Shown piece after piece: positions 43,027-52,525 of a stretch of DNA of 64,000 nt; positions within the stretch are counted from its first letter, which is position 1, and each line of letters starts with the position of its first letter. Location: contig JAQTUE010000019.1 in the NCBI GenBank assembly GCA_028710415.1, forward strand, positions 55,233-119,232. The letters are read 5' to 3'. This stretch comes from Paludibacter sp. (GTDB taxonomy: Bacteria; Bacteroidota; Bacteroidia; Bacteroidales; Paludibacteraceae). The position numbers were made by a program, and so were the translations under genes. The notes beneath the pieces are model-generated. The model ran no database searches. It was not told the DNA's origin and worked only from the letters and a program-made list of their open reading frames with translations.

Positions 43027-45611
43027 TATTGTTCGATAGTCAGTACATTATCTATTTGGTGAATTACAGATGAAGCAGAACTGGTTATTGTTGAAGTGCT
43101 AAAAGCAGTTCCTGCTAAATTCCCTGTTCCATCCACGTTTTTATATTTCGATGGAAGAGCTGAAAAAATGTAATCTTTTACAATGATATTTCTTAGGCTA
43201 TTATCCGTGGTGACATTGGCTACACAAGCAGGAGCTCCTTTTCGTGTGTCAGCTGTAAGATGCAAGGTATTTCCATCACCCACAATACCTATTTTATAAT
43301 ACTTTGTTTTGGCAGTTTTCCAATAGGTGGTTGTTGTATCTGTTTTGATAGTAGATGACTGGAACCGATCACTTATAGTTTGATCGGAAAATACAGCATT
43401 ATCCTGAAAATGATATTTTAAAAGCCTGACCATTTTTTCAATGGCTGCCGTTTTTTGAACTGCATCGGTTATTGAATTAATTTCATCCCATGTTTTCATC
43501 CTATGAGTTGTTATGGCTGCTGTAATAGCATCATTTGATGGCACATAAATTGTATATCGGAAAGCATTAAAGAATATTACGCGGTAATCGACACCCTGTT
43601 GAGCAAATATTTGCGAAACATAATCCTGGGGAACCCCTTTCAATAGATCTGAAAACATACTAAACTCGGGTGTATTGCTCAATACTTTGTACACCGAACG
43701 CAGAGCCGGATCAATGGGTTTATCTATAAAATAGGTAGTACCATTGTACTGATGGAAAACCTTGGTTGTTTTTGCGGATGTATTGTTTAGCATATCTTCA
43801 CCACCCTGAACACTAAGCGAATTTCCGGAACCTGAAATTTTAATAATATCATTGGCTTTGGTTATTGCATAATTCGAACCGGTGGCCTCCACATCGCCAA
43901 TAACAATATGACTATCAAGCAAACTCCACAACCTGTTTTGCAGGAATGAGGGTGAGGTAATTACATCCACAGAGTCTCCTATTATACCGGTTTTGTTATA
44001 TTTATATACTGTTGCATTTACGGCTGAAGTTATTGGGTTAAACCAAAATTTCAACACACCCTGAACATCCTGCCCATAGGCAATTGGATCCACATATTTG
44101 CTAAAATACTCATCCGTTGGCACAAACAAACTATATTTGCTTACAAGCGAGTTTAAATACAGTTTATAAAAGGCAAAAGGCGTATTATCAACACTCACCT
44201 GGGAAATATTGATAGCCCAGTTCATTATTTTTGAATTACTGCTCATCAACACCGGACTATATACAGAAATATAATCAACCGGCGGATAAATAGTATTGGT
44301 GACATACACCTGGCCATTTACACCCATATATGATTTTTCGATATGATTTTTTTCAACCGGCAGGCGATAATTTTCTCCATCCACCATTTTGCTGAATTTA
44401 CTTGGTACAGACTCAATGAGTGACGAACGCATGTGACGTTTGATAAAAGGCAAGATAATTTCATCTGGTACATTTTCCCAGGTGCCAAAACGGGATTTCA
44501 GGATTTCACCAATACCACTGTTAAAATAATCAGTCATGGCTTGATCCGAAGGCACAAACATGGCAGCCATATCTGACTGTAAACCACTGTTGGACTGATA
44601 ACTGTTCCAACCAGGATTGTAAGGCAATACATTGGTTAAAGAAACCCCATCAGTTGGCTTGCGCGATTCACCTCCTAAACTAGAATAATAAGTTTTTGAA
44701 AATATTGAATCGGTAAAATCTGTGTGTAATTGTTTGTATAAAAGGGTATTTGTTGGGTCAAACTTCGGAAGACTAAATCTCTCCAACAGCTTACTGAAAA
44801 TTTTTGTATCGAAATTCTTATTGATATATTCAGCCATATTTACACGAGGGACCAACACTTTATCGAGCAAGTGAATATATCCATTCTTACAGCGAATATT
44901 TTGTTTAATCACTTTATTGTCGAAAACAAATATATCTCCGGGAGAGCGCTTACGACCGTTAGTAAGTACACTAAAATCCTCATCGGTCAAACCATATTTG
45001 TCAATTAAACTTTGCGTAATAAATACTGTCGGGATATTGGTTACAGAAGAAACAATGCTTTGATCCTTTATCATGTACATTCCTCTTGATTTATAATATT
45101 TCCAATGCGGACCATCAGGAATATATTCAGGTTTTTCAAAGCAAATACTATCAATATTCTGGAGTGCTGTTTGACGACGCATGGCCGTTCCTTCATAAAG
45201 AATTCCTCCGTTATTGAAATTGCTGTACATATCAGAGGTATAAGCATTGTTTATTAACGAGTAATTAAACAACAATTTCTTTTGAGCCAATGTAAGTTGT
45301 TCGTAGGAAGACACATTCCACTCATTGCCTTTGAAAAACTGGGTAAATGCACTATCGTTGGAAGCAAACAGCGTTTTACTTCCGGTTTTATTTAGCACCT
45401 CGGCATAATTCAAATCGTTGATTAACCGTACATAATTTTTGTAGTGCCCATTGCTGTTCAAGTACTCGTAAATGCTACCTCCGAGAAAATCAGGTTCTGT
45501 ATTATCTAGTGGGTATAAATCCCTGCAAGAGGAAGCCCCTGAAATTACAATTGCAAACAATATCACAAATTTTAATTGTCGATAAAATGTTTTTATAAAA
45601 TAATTTTCCAT
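43026..45611 (-). CDS. Multi-FAS1 (fasciclin) lipoprotein, 861 residues
   Basis: A lipobox with C29 (ISGASSC) marks an outer-membrane lipoprotein. Several FAS1-like repeats can be traced, about four: 45-255 (YKNYVRLINDLNYAEVLNKTG, KTLFASNDSAFTQFF, NGYIHLLDKVLVP), 262-450 (MAAMFVPSDQAMTDYFNSG, IKRHMRSSLIESVP), 470-640 (YSLFVPTDEYFSKYV, LLDSHIVIGDVE) and 655-855 (RYTIYVPSNDAITAAI, LKYHFQDNAVFSD, VIHQIDNVLTIEQ). Its stop overlaps the SusC start, and the GH128-like gene ends 49 bases upstream. It is the largest of three FAS1 lipoproteins in this operon. No catalytic motif was recognised. Confidence 0.87.
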   Translation of the reverse strand: MENYFIKTFYRQLKFVILFAIVISGASSCRDLYPLDNTEPDFLGGSIYEYLNSNGHYKNYVRLINDLNYAEVLNKTGSKTLFASNDSAFTQFFKGNEWNVSSYEQLTLAQKKLLFNYSLINNAYTSDMYSNFNNGGILYEGTAMRRQTALQNIDSICFEKPEYIPDGPHWKYYKSRGMYMIKDQSIVSSVTNIPTVFITQSLIDKYGLTDEDFSVLTNGRKRSPGDIFVFDNKVIKQNIRCKNGYIHLLDKVLVPRVNMAEYINKNFDTKIFSKLLERFSLPKFDPTNTLLYKQLHTDFTDSIFSKTYYSSLGGESRKPTDGVSLTNVLPYNPGWNSYQSNSGLQSDMAAMFVPSDQAMTDYFNSGIGEILKSRFGTWENVPDEIILPFIKRHMRSSLIESVPSKFSKMVDGENYRLPVEKNHIEKSYMGVNGQVYVTNTIYPPVDYISVYSPVLMSSNSKIMNWAINISQVSVDNTPFAFYKLYLNSLVSKYSLFVPTDEYFSKYVDPIAYGQDVQGVLKFWFNPITSAVNATVYKYNKTGIIGDSVDVITSPSFLQNRLWSLLDSHIVIGDVEATGSNYAITKANDIIKISGSGNSLSVQGGEDMLNNTSAKTTKVFHQYNGTTYFIDKPIDPALRSVYKVLSNTPEFSMFSDLLKGVPQDYVSQIFAQQGVDYRVIFFNAFRYTIYVPSNDAITAAITTHRMKTWDEINSITDAVQKTAAIEKMVRLLKYHFQDNAVFSDQTISDRFQSSTIKTDTTTTYWKTAKTKYYKIGIVGDGNTLHLTADTRKGAPACVANVTTDNSLRNIIVKDYIFSALPSKYKNVDGTGNLAGTAFSTSTITSSASSVIHQIDNVLTIEQ

Positions 45612-45660
45612 TTCAATATATATTAAATCTTTTTTTATATCTCACTCAATTACAAATCAA

Positions 45661-48399
45661 CTACAATTTCACAAATTTACCGGACCCATTTTGCAAAGTT
45701 CTGATTATATAGCACCCGGGTGATAAATCCATTACATTAACTTCATTATCATTAAGTTTTACACGTTTCATTAGCACTCCCACAGCATTATAAATTTCAA
45801 TATTAAGGCTCTCCGTGTTTTTCTGATTCAGATAGAGCATATCTTTCACCGGATTTGGGTAGAACCTGAGTTGATTTGACGATGGAGTATGGATACCCTG
45901 AATTATATTTACCGGATTTATCAGCATCCAACCCACTTTTTCGGCAGTTGCTGTCGTAAGGCCTGTTGATCTTTCTCTTTGTTTAAATACACTTGCATAC
46001 TTGCTGGTAACTGATAAACAGCGTAAGGTTGCAGTTATTGTATCATCATTACAGGTTTGCATTTGGGCTAAAAAAACGGGATTTGGAATGCTGTCACCAT
46101 AATAGATGGTGCTGTAAATGGTTCCAACTGCTCGGTCAGCAGTTTTTCCTACGATCACTTTTTTATTATCAATGATTCCCGTTCCTGGGGTAATTGCAAA
46201 ATAGGAAATCGTTTCAGTACCAAGGGCTGTTTTTATTGCAGTTTCTTTCTGTAGTTTTGCCTCAAATCCGGTTTTCGTGATATTGCGAACCCGAACCGTG
46301 GTTGCAAAGGAAGTTGCAGCCAGGAATTGACTTGTAAAAACCACAGGGATAGTATCGAACGGTGCAGTAAAAGCAACCGGTGTCCAGGCTGAAGATACTG
46401 AAGATCTTGCGGATTGAGCTTTTAATGTTCCAAAATCATAACTCCCTACATTAGAAATAAAATAGGGCACAGATTCATCTTTTGCTAACGAACTGATATT
46501 CTGGTACGACCATGGAGCCAGCTGAAATGTAACTTTTGATAAAGAAGTTATTTTAGCTCTGGCGCTTAGTTGAATAGTACTATTCGCATTGGTGGGCGAT
46601 CCAAGAATTATTGAAGGATAAGCGGCATAAACATTTTTGTAAAATACCGGATTCCAACCCACATTCGAAAATGATATATTTCCATACTGAAAGTTATTTC
46701 CACCGGTTTTATCTTCATTACCCGCAGTGACGTCATAACCAACTTCATTTGAATAACCTGTTATCGTACCGTCCGCTAATATTGTCCTGACCCTGTACCT
46801 GAACCTATTGGCCACATTAAAGTCTATTGTATCTAAAACAGTTTTCGCAATGGTATTTTCTTGCCTTATAAATTCAGTGAATGTGCCGTTGTCCATTTTC
46901 TTTTCCAGAATAAATCCTCTCATGCATTCTGCATTGGGGTCGGATATAGTCAACGTCAATTTCGTAGGCCCAAAAGTAATTATCAACGAAGGATTACTGT
47001 AAGTGAAAGTTGGAATTACCTCATAAACTTTATTGTAAGCCATGACAGATTTGTCAGAGGCATAATATTTACCGGCGGGAGTCAACGAGTCTCCTAAGGT
47101 CATTGCACGGCAATCCTGAACCCAGTTGTATATTGAATAACGTTCAATAAACGATGCGGTATCCAGCACATTTAAAATTGCTTTTAAGTCCGAAAGTTGT
47201 TTGGCAGCGTTAGCAGTCGACAATGAGTGGTCACTGGTTGGCCAGGATTCAGTTGTCCAGTTTGCTCCATTGTTCCATTCAGTAATCCAGATAGGACGAC
47301 CCGTACGATCATGAATATATTTCAGGTCATTGTACCAGTTGGCCGGAGATTTTCCACCCCAATAGGCGTGAACAGCCACATAATCCACACGGTAATTGTG
47401 CACTTTACACGAATCCATAAAACTATAAAGCCATGAGAAATTAGTACAAGCCGGTGAGCCAATTCTCAGTCCGCTCCTGATCATGTCGGGCCATTGGGCA
47501 ACAGCTTGTCCAACGGTCAGATTTGACTGTTCGGTATGATCAGGTTCGTTAAAACCCAATACATGGGTAGAATACTGTTTACCATTAATTTCAGCCCAAC
47601 CCGGCCAACCTCCGTTTTGGCGGATTGGTACATATTCAACAGTTGACGTGGTTGCTCCCCCGGCACTCCAGTCATAACGCCATGTTGGTTTTGTTAAATT
47701 TAAATCTGTTGGGTTATATCCGCACCATCCTTTTTTTGTAACCCATTCCCAATCAAAAACACGGATGAAAGAAATAGACTGATCGAGCAAGTTTGGTAAA
47801 GTCCCAACTTCGAGGTCTTTATCATCAGCGATATAGACACGGCTATAACCGGTTCCATCGGTAGCTGTGGCTACTGTAGTCATATAACCTCTTTTCAGTT
47901 TGAACGATTTAATCTGATTATTAATTGTTCCCAATGCATTGTAAAAATTAAACAGAGAGTACGAAGCTGAATCACCGGTGAAGTTTTGTCCGGTGTAAAC
48001 TTTCAGTGGTTGGAAAGTCGATGATTGTGGAATGACAACCGTGCCATGTTTGTATATTGAAACACGAACGTTTGATTTCAGAACGGGAGTTTGATTATTA
48101 ACCGAAATGTATTTTAAAAGCGAATCGATAACAAATTTGGGACTTATATTATCGAAAAATAGCCATGAGTTGGCTGAGTTCAATTTAACAATACTGTTGT
48201 TCAGAACATTTGAAGAAATTGTAGCCGGAGCCGTCAGATGCAGATCTGTTTGACTGTTTAAAATGACTTCCTTATCTGTGTAAGAAGCAACCGATAGGAC
48301 TTTATCAGTTAAGGTAATCGTTGTTCTTGCATTTTGTGAAAAAACAGAAATGGTAGACCAAAAGCTGATTATAAGTAAATTGTATATTTTTTTATTCAT
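45661..48399 (-). CDS. GH128-like secreted glycosidase with T9SS tail
   Basis: 912 residues. Signal peptide (about 1-22), an N-terminal beta-rich region with a crystallin-like stretch (KVYTGQNFTGDSASYSLF), then a clan GH-A barrel of the Glyco_hydro_cc/GH128 type (about 205-450). It has HVLGFNEPDHTEQSN with acid/base E285, VDYVAVHAYWGG and IWITEWNNGANW with nucleophile E374. An FnIII-like domain (about 455-560), a region of about 220 residues rich in beta-strands, and a T9SS tail (RFYPNPVKDMLYL onward, about 840-912) complete it. GH128 enzymes cut beta-1,3-glucan, so the substrate may be a beta-1,3-linked glucan or galactan. It heads the FAS1-SusCD operon. Confidence 0.8.
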   Translation of the reverse strand: MNKKIYNLLIISFWSTISVFSQNARTTITLTDKVLSVASYTDKEVILNSQTDLHLTAPATISSNVLNNSIVKLNSANSWLFFDNISPKFVIDSLLKYISVNNQTPVLKSNVRVSIYKHGTVVIPQSSTFQPLKVYTGQNFTGDSASYSLFNFYNALGTINNQIKSFKLKRGYMTTVATATDGTGYSRVYIADDKDLEVGTLPNLLDQSISFIRVFDWEWVTKKGWCGYNPTDLNLTKPTWRYDWSAGGATTSTVEYVPIRQNGGWPGWAEINGKQYSTHVLGFNEPDHTEQSNLTVGQAVAQWPDMIRSGLRIGSPACTNFSWLYSFMDSCKVHNYRVDYVAVHAYWGGKSPANWYNDLKYIHDRTGRPIWITEWNNGANWTTESWPTSDHSLSTANAAKQLSDLKAILNVLDTASFIERYSIYNWVQDCRAMTLGDSLTPAGKYYASDKSVMAYNKVYEVIPTFTYSNPSLIITFGPTKLTLTISDPNAECMRGFILEKKMDNGTFTEFIRQENTIAKTVLDTIDFNVANRFRYRVRTILADGTITGYSNEVGYDVTAGNEDKTGGNNFQYGNISFSNVGWNPVFYKNVYAAYPSIILGSPTNANSTIQLSARAKITSLSKVTFQLAPWSYQNISSLAKDESVPYFISNVGSYDFGTLKAQSARSSVSSAWTPVAFTAPFDTIPVVFTSQFLAATSFATTVRVRNITKTGFEAKLQKETAIKTALGTETISYFAITPGTGIIDNKKVIVGKTADRAVGTIYSTIYYGDSIPNPVFLAQMQTCNDDTITATLRCLSVTSKYASVFKQRERSTGLTTATAEKVGWMLINPVNIIQGIHTPSSNQLRFYPNPVKDMLYLNQKNTESLNIEIYNAVGVLMKRVKLNDNEVNVMDLSPGCYIIRTLQNGSGKFVKL

Positions 48400-48460
48400 G
48401 TAAAAGACATATTTATTTAAGGTTATACACTCTTATTGAAGGAATGATTTTTTTACTGTG

Positions 48461-48468
48461 CAAATGTA
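48461..48468 (-). promoter_or_regulatory. Candidate -7 box for the GH128-FAS1-SusCD operon
   Basis: The minus strand reads TACATTTG (TAnnTTTG), 62 bases before the GH128-like start. The -33 position has no exact TTTG. Confidence 0.45.
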
Positions 48469-48895
48469 GACTTCAAACTTCAAATTAGGGTGTAAAATCC
48501 ATTCAAATATGTAGAAAATGATTTTCTTGATGTTTTTATAGTTGGAAAGCAGAAAAAGAAAAATCCTGAAATGAAATAATGCCGAACAATGATATTGAGT
48601 TATTAAATGGAATTAATTATTGAGTTTACTCCATTCAGTTTGAGACAAAATATCATGTATGGAACTCCGAAATAATTCATTCATCCCTAGGTTGGGTAAA
48701 AGTATTTATAAGTTTAACCTTTCCTGCAATCTGGTAGTTATTATTTCAAGTGAACATTCTTTTTTAAACAATATTTAAATAAAATACTTTCATATTATTG
48801 TATCCATCAAAATTATTCAGAATAAATATTTCTTAATTATGCCTAGCATCTCCATTTTTGACTTTTTTTTCCCCTGTTTCAACAATAGCAAACTG

Positions 48896-48903
48896 TATAT
48901 TTG
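48896..48903 (+). promoter_or_regulatory. Candidate -7 box for the LamG protein at 49014
   Basis: TATATTTG matches TAnnTTTG about 110 bases before the start. A GTTTC about 20 bases upstream is only a weak -33 candidate. Confidence 0.45.
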
Positions 48904-49013
48904 CTTCCGATAAGATATTTCATGTTTTCAACGAATTATTATCTCAATCAGCAAAGAAGAAACAATGTAAACGTTTAAATTAGAATAGTAAATAACCATA
49001 ATTAGTATTTATC

Positions 49014-52000
49014 ATGAAAAAGAAAAATTACTTTTTTCAAATCAAAAAACTCAGTAAACTCTGGCTTATTTCAGCCGGATTATTGATTTCGGCCGGTGTG
49101 TTTTCGCAGGACATCACTACCGGATTAGTGTTACAATATGACTTTGATGCAATTTCGGGTACAACAGTGCCCGATGTTTCAGGCAACAACAATGTAGGAA
49201 CACTTATGGGTGCTGCCAAAGACACAATTGGTTATAGTAACAAAGGTGTGAAATGTATATTGAAGGCAGATTACGTAGCTCTTCCGTCAGGCTTTACCTC
49301 GAATATTACATCTTTTAGTTATGCATCATGGGTAAATTTGAGTTCTTTAAAAAATGCCACACGCTTTTTCGACCTGGGAATTGGCGCAGATGCTACGAAT
49401 AACTTTTTGGCATTTATACCCAGTTACAATGGTGACAATGGATTTATGTGTCTCCGGTATCGACCTGTTACAGGAACAGCACAAAATGTAATATCGTCTA
49501 TAAAATGCCCGGTTGGCTCATGGGCTCACATTGCTCTCACATATGCATGGGATGCATCAACAAGTACAGGTGTAGCTACAATGTACCTGAATGGTGCTGT
49601 TGTTGGAACAGGCACAGGTTTAACCTTTAACCCCAGCCTTTCATTGGGGGCAACTACCAACAATATTCTGGGAGTTTCCCGTTGGGGTCAGGATATAAAT
49701 GGATTTAATGGTGTATTTGATGATGTCCGTTTTTACAACCGTGCTTTATCTACGAATGACGTTTTGACACTTAACGGATTAGCTGAACTTAACACACAAC
49801 ATGCAAATCTTTCGTTAGGCGATATTTCAGCAGTAACATCGAACATTGCATTACCTTTAACTTTAGGCACAAAAGGAGTCACACTGAAATGGACAACTTC
49901 AAACAAAGCGGTAATTGATTCACTGGGTACAGTAACCCGTCCGGATAAATATGATGCACCTGTGAAACTTGAAGCAACACTGACTCAAATGGTCGGAGAT
50001 AAGACCTACACTTTGACAAAAGGGTTTTTAGTAATTGTTTCTGCAATTATTCCAACTCCACTTGAATTAGCTCAATGGGATTTTGATGGCAATCTTATTA
50101 ATAATGACAATGGAACGATAACAGTAAAGGATACCAAAAGTGGTTTTGTCGGAACATGTGTGAATGAAGCTAAAATTCGCACAATTGGAACTACACAACA
50201 ATTCAATGTATTGGATTTAGGAAACGGAAAAGGTTATTTTGATATGGGAACTGAAATTGGGAAAGCAATTTATTCATTAACCAATTATACCATGTGCGGT
50301 TTCTTCCGTATTGATGAAACATATGCTTTTTTAAATTCTAATGGTAACTTCTACTGGACTTTTTCTAACACGGCCGATGCTGACAAGGATAAAAACGGAT
50401 ACATCATTGGAAGTCTGAAAGGCTCAAATCAGAGTGTTGCTACAAACTACTACAATATAGGGAATCAAGCAACCGGTACAGGTTTGAATGCAACATTAGG
50501 TGGCTGGCACCATTTTGCTTTTGTCCAGAAAGGAAATACAGGAACAACATTTATTGATGGCGTGCAATCAGGTGAAAACACAGCTATGACTAATTTGCCG
50601 GCTTTAACTTTGCCAAAAACAGGATTAACAGGCACTCCATTTAACTGGCTTGGCCGGTCAAATTACATCAATGACGTATATCTACGTAGTACTTTACTTT
50701 ATGACTTTAGAGTTCTGAGCACATCATTGACTGCAGATGATTTAAATTTTTCTGTATTGTCAGTGCCAGCTACCATTGAAGTTTTGAATAATGCCTATAT
50801 TGAAAATCCGAATTACATATTACCTGAACTTGCCACTGAATTAAACAATATCAATTTGGGTGATTTAAGTGCACTAACCTCAAATGTTACATTGCCAACA
50901 AAAGGAACTCTGGATCCAACAATTTTAATTTCGTGGAAAACAAGAACTCCTGCACTGATCAATGCAACCGGTGTTGTTACTCGTCCAAATTATTATAACT
51001 ACAATGATACTTTAACGGCCACTTTAACCAAAAACGGACAACAAGTTTCAAAAGCTTTTCCTTTAACTGTATTAGCTAAAGTAGGTACTGCTTACAACAA
51101 CGATTTGTTGGTGAAATTCGATTTTTCATCTGTGTCTGACTCTACAGTTACTGATGCAGCCGAAAAACATTTAACAGGCACATTAAGAAACAAAGCGAAA
51201 ATTCATTCTATTGGAACAAGTGTAAAATACAACGTTTTAAGCTTGGGCGACAGCATTGGTTATTTTGATTTGGGCTCTGAAATTGGTAAACTTATGTATA
51301 ACCTGAACGATTATACCATGAGTGCATATTACCGCGTAGATACAGCATATACTCAACTTACAAGCAACGGTAACTTCCTTTGGAACTTCTCGAATGGTAC
51401 AAATGCCATGAGCGATCAAAATGGCTATGTGATTGGTAGTTTAAAAGACCAAAGCGTGAGTATAAGTCCTAAATACTACACTGCTGCGTCCGGAAATCAA
51501 GCCGTAAGCTTAGCTACGGTTGCACTCAAAGGTGGATGGCACAATATGACGTATACTCAAAGCGGAACTTTAGGAACTCTGTATGTGGATGGTATGCCAA
51601 TGACACCTGGTTCAATTACCAATTTGCCATCTACTGCCCTACCAAAGCCAAATCAATTAGGTACCCCTTATAACTGGATTGGACGTTCTTGTTATTCTGG
51701 CGATACCTATCTCCGCAAAACTCTTGTTTATGACTTCAGACTTTACAGAACTGCTTTGACTGATGAACAAATTCAAACTTCTGTTCTAAATGTTGGCACT
51801 ACAATAAATGCTCTTGAAATTGCTTATGCTGAAAATCCGACTGCTGTGAAACAGCTTGCTGAATCTCCCTACAAAGTAGTTCCAATTTCAGGTGGAATTA
51901 AGATCATTGGACTAAACGGCACGGAGAAAGTATCTCTTTTTGACATTGCCGGTCGTCAGATGAAAATTTCAACCACGGAATTTATTAAAGCTAATTCAGG

Positions 52001-52052
52001 TGTTTACATTGTAAAAATAAATAATACCATAGCGAAGGTATTGGTTAAATAG
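49014..52052 (+). CDS. Triple-LamG lectin-like T9SS surface protein
   Basis: 1012 residues without a recognised catalytic domain. Signal peptide (about 1-31); LamG 1 (35-255); atrophied Ig-like domain (260-345, with NLSLGDISAVTSNIALPL); LamG 2 (350-585); Ig-like (605-690); LamG 3 (697-930, NWIGRSCYSGDTYLRKTLVY); T9SS tail (about 950-1012, ending NSGVYIVKINNTIAKVLVK). Residues from about 350 on match, domain for domain and in length (about 662 residues), residues 265-927 of the protein at 52526, so the two arose by duplication. The LamG family is shared with the LamG-GH43 enzyme at 16313. A terminator follows directly. Confidence 0.82.
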   Translation: MKKKNYFFQIKKLSKLWLISAGLLISAGVFSQDITTGLVLQYDFDAISGTTVPDVSGNNNVGTLMGAAKDTIGYSNKGVKCILKADYVALPSGFTSNITSFSYASWVNLSSLKNATRFFDLGIGADATNNFLAFIPSYNGDNGFMCLRYRPVTGTAQNVISSIKCPVGSWAHIALTYAWDASTSTGVATMYLNGAVVGTGTGLTFNPSLSLGATTNNILGVSRWGQDINGFNGVFDDVRFYNRALSTNDVLTLNGLAELNTQHANLSLGDISAVTSNIALPLTLGTKGVTLKWTTSNKAVIDSLGTVTRPDKYDAPVKLEATLTQMVGDKTYTLTKGFLVIVSAIIPTPLELAQWDFDGNLINNDNGTITVKDTKSGFVGTCVNEAKIRTIGTTQQFNVLDLGNGKGYFDMGTEIGKAIYSLTNYTMCGFFRIDETYAFLNSNGNFYWTFSNTADADKDKNGYIIGSLKGSNQSVATNYYNIGNQATGTGLNATLGGWHHFAFVQKGNTGTTFIDGVQSGENTAMTNLPALTLPKTGLTGTPFNWLGRSNYINDVYLRSTLLYDFRVLSTSLTADDLNFSVLSVPATIEVLNNAYIENPNYILPELATELNNINLGDLSALTSNVTLPTKGTLDPTILISWKTRTPALINATGVVTRPNYYNYNDTLTATLTKNGQQVSKAFPLTVLAKVGTAYNNDLLVKFDFSSVSDSTVTDAAEKHLTGTLRNKAKIHSIGTSVKYNVLSLGDSIGYFDLGSEIGKLMYNLNDYTMSAYYRVDTAYTQLTSNGNFLWNFSNGTNAMSDQNGYVIGSLKDQSVSISPKYYTAASGNQAVSLATVALKGGWHNMTYTQSGTLGTLYVDGMPMTPGSITNLPSTALPKPNQLGTPYNWIGRSCYSGDTYLRKTLVYDFRLYRTALTDEQIQTSVLNVGTTINALEIAYAENPTAVKQLAESPYKVVPISGGIKIIGLNGTEKVSLFDIAGRQMKISTTEFIKANSGVYIVKINNTIAKVLVK

Positions 52053-52072
52053 AAAATGTACAATAACGAAAG

Positions 52073-52106
52073 AAAAGAGGATGTCCGGTTGGACATCCTC
52101 TTTTTT
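52073..52106 (+). terminator. Strong terminator after triple-LamG gene
   Basis: A 14-bp perfect stem (AAAAGAGGATGTCC with its complement) around GGTT, followed by T residues, 21 bases after the stop. A near-identical hairpin follows the next gene. Confidence 0.93.
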
Positions 52107-52240
52107 GATACAATATGTCACCATCTTTGACTTATTCTTACATCTATTATTTTGAATGATAGACTATATTTGTACTATTAAGTCATTTAGATTTCTTCAA
52201 TTTTTAATACTGACATTTTAAATCAAAACAAGAAAAACAT

Positions 52241-52458
52241 AAGTAATTCAAAGTATTTAATGATACATTTTGAGCTTTGACCCCCTAACCCCCAAAGGGG
52301 GCATAAAGACGCAGTATTTGAAAACTTTCTAATACTGAATTTCTCCTGAAGATGCACTCTTACGCCCCCTTTGGGGGTTGGGGGTCAGGAAATAAACAGT
52401 TGCAGAAATAGTCAGATTAAACATTTTACAAACTTATCAATAATTCTTACTGATTACA
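52241..52458. repeat. 218-bp direct repeat, copy 1
   Basis: By eye about 94% identical to 55777-55994. Each copy contains G/C-rich arms that are inverted with respect to each other: GACCCCCTAACCCCC-AAAGGGGGC (52279-52302) and GCCCCCTTTGGGGGTTGGGGGTC (52364-52386), separated by about 61 bases. This C/G-rich arm type resembles dispersed intergenic repeats seen in Bacteroidetes. Confidence 0.88.
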
Positions 52459-52525
52459 TACTAATAGTTGCACTTACAAATTATTCATTCATACCTATTT
52501 ATCAATAACATTAAATTTTAAAAAA

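Larger units (their letters stand above)
48400..49013. other. Divergent intergenic region, GH128-like / LamG protein
   Basis: 614 AT-rich bases. No credible gene. It holds -7-like boxes for both directions, listed separately. Confidence 0.5.
52053..52525. other. Intergenic region with terminator and repeat copy 1
   Basis: 473 bases containing the terminator at 52073 and the first 218-bp repeat copy (52241-52458). No credible gene. Confidence 0.6.
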
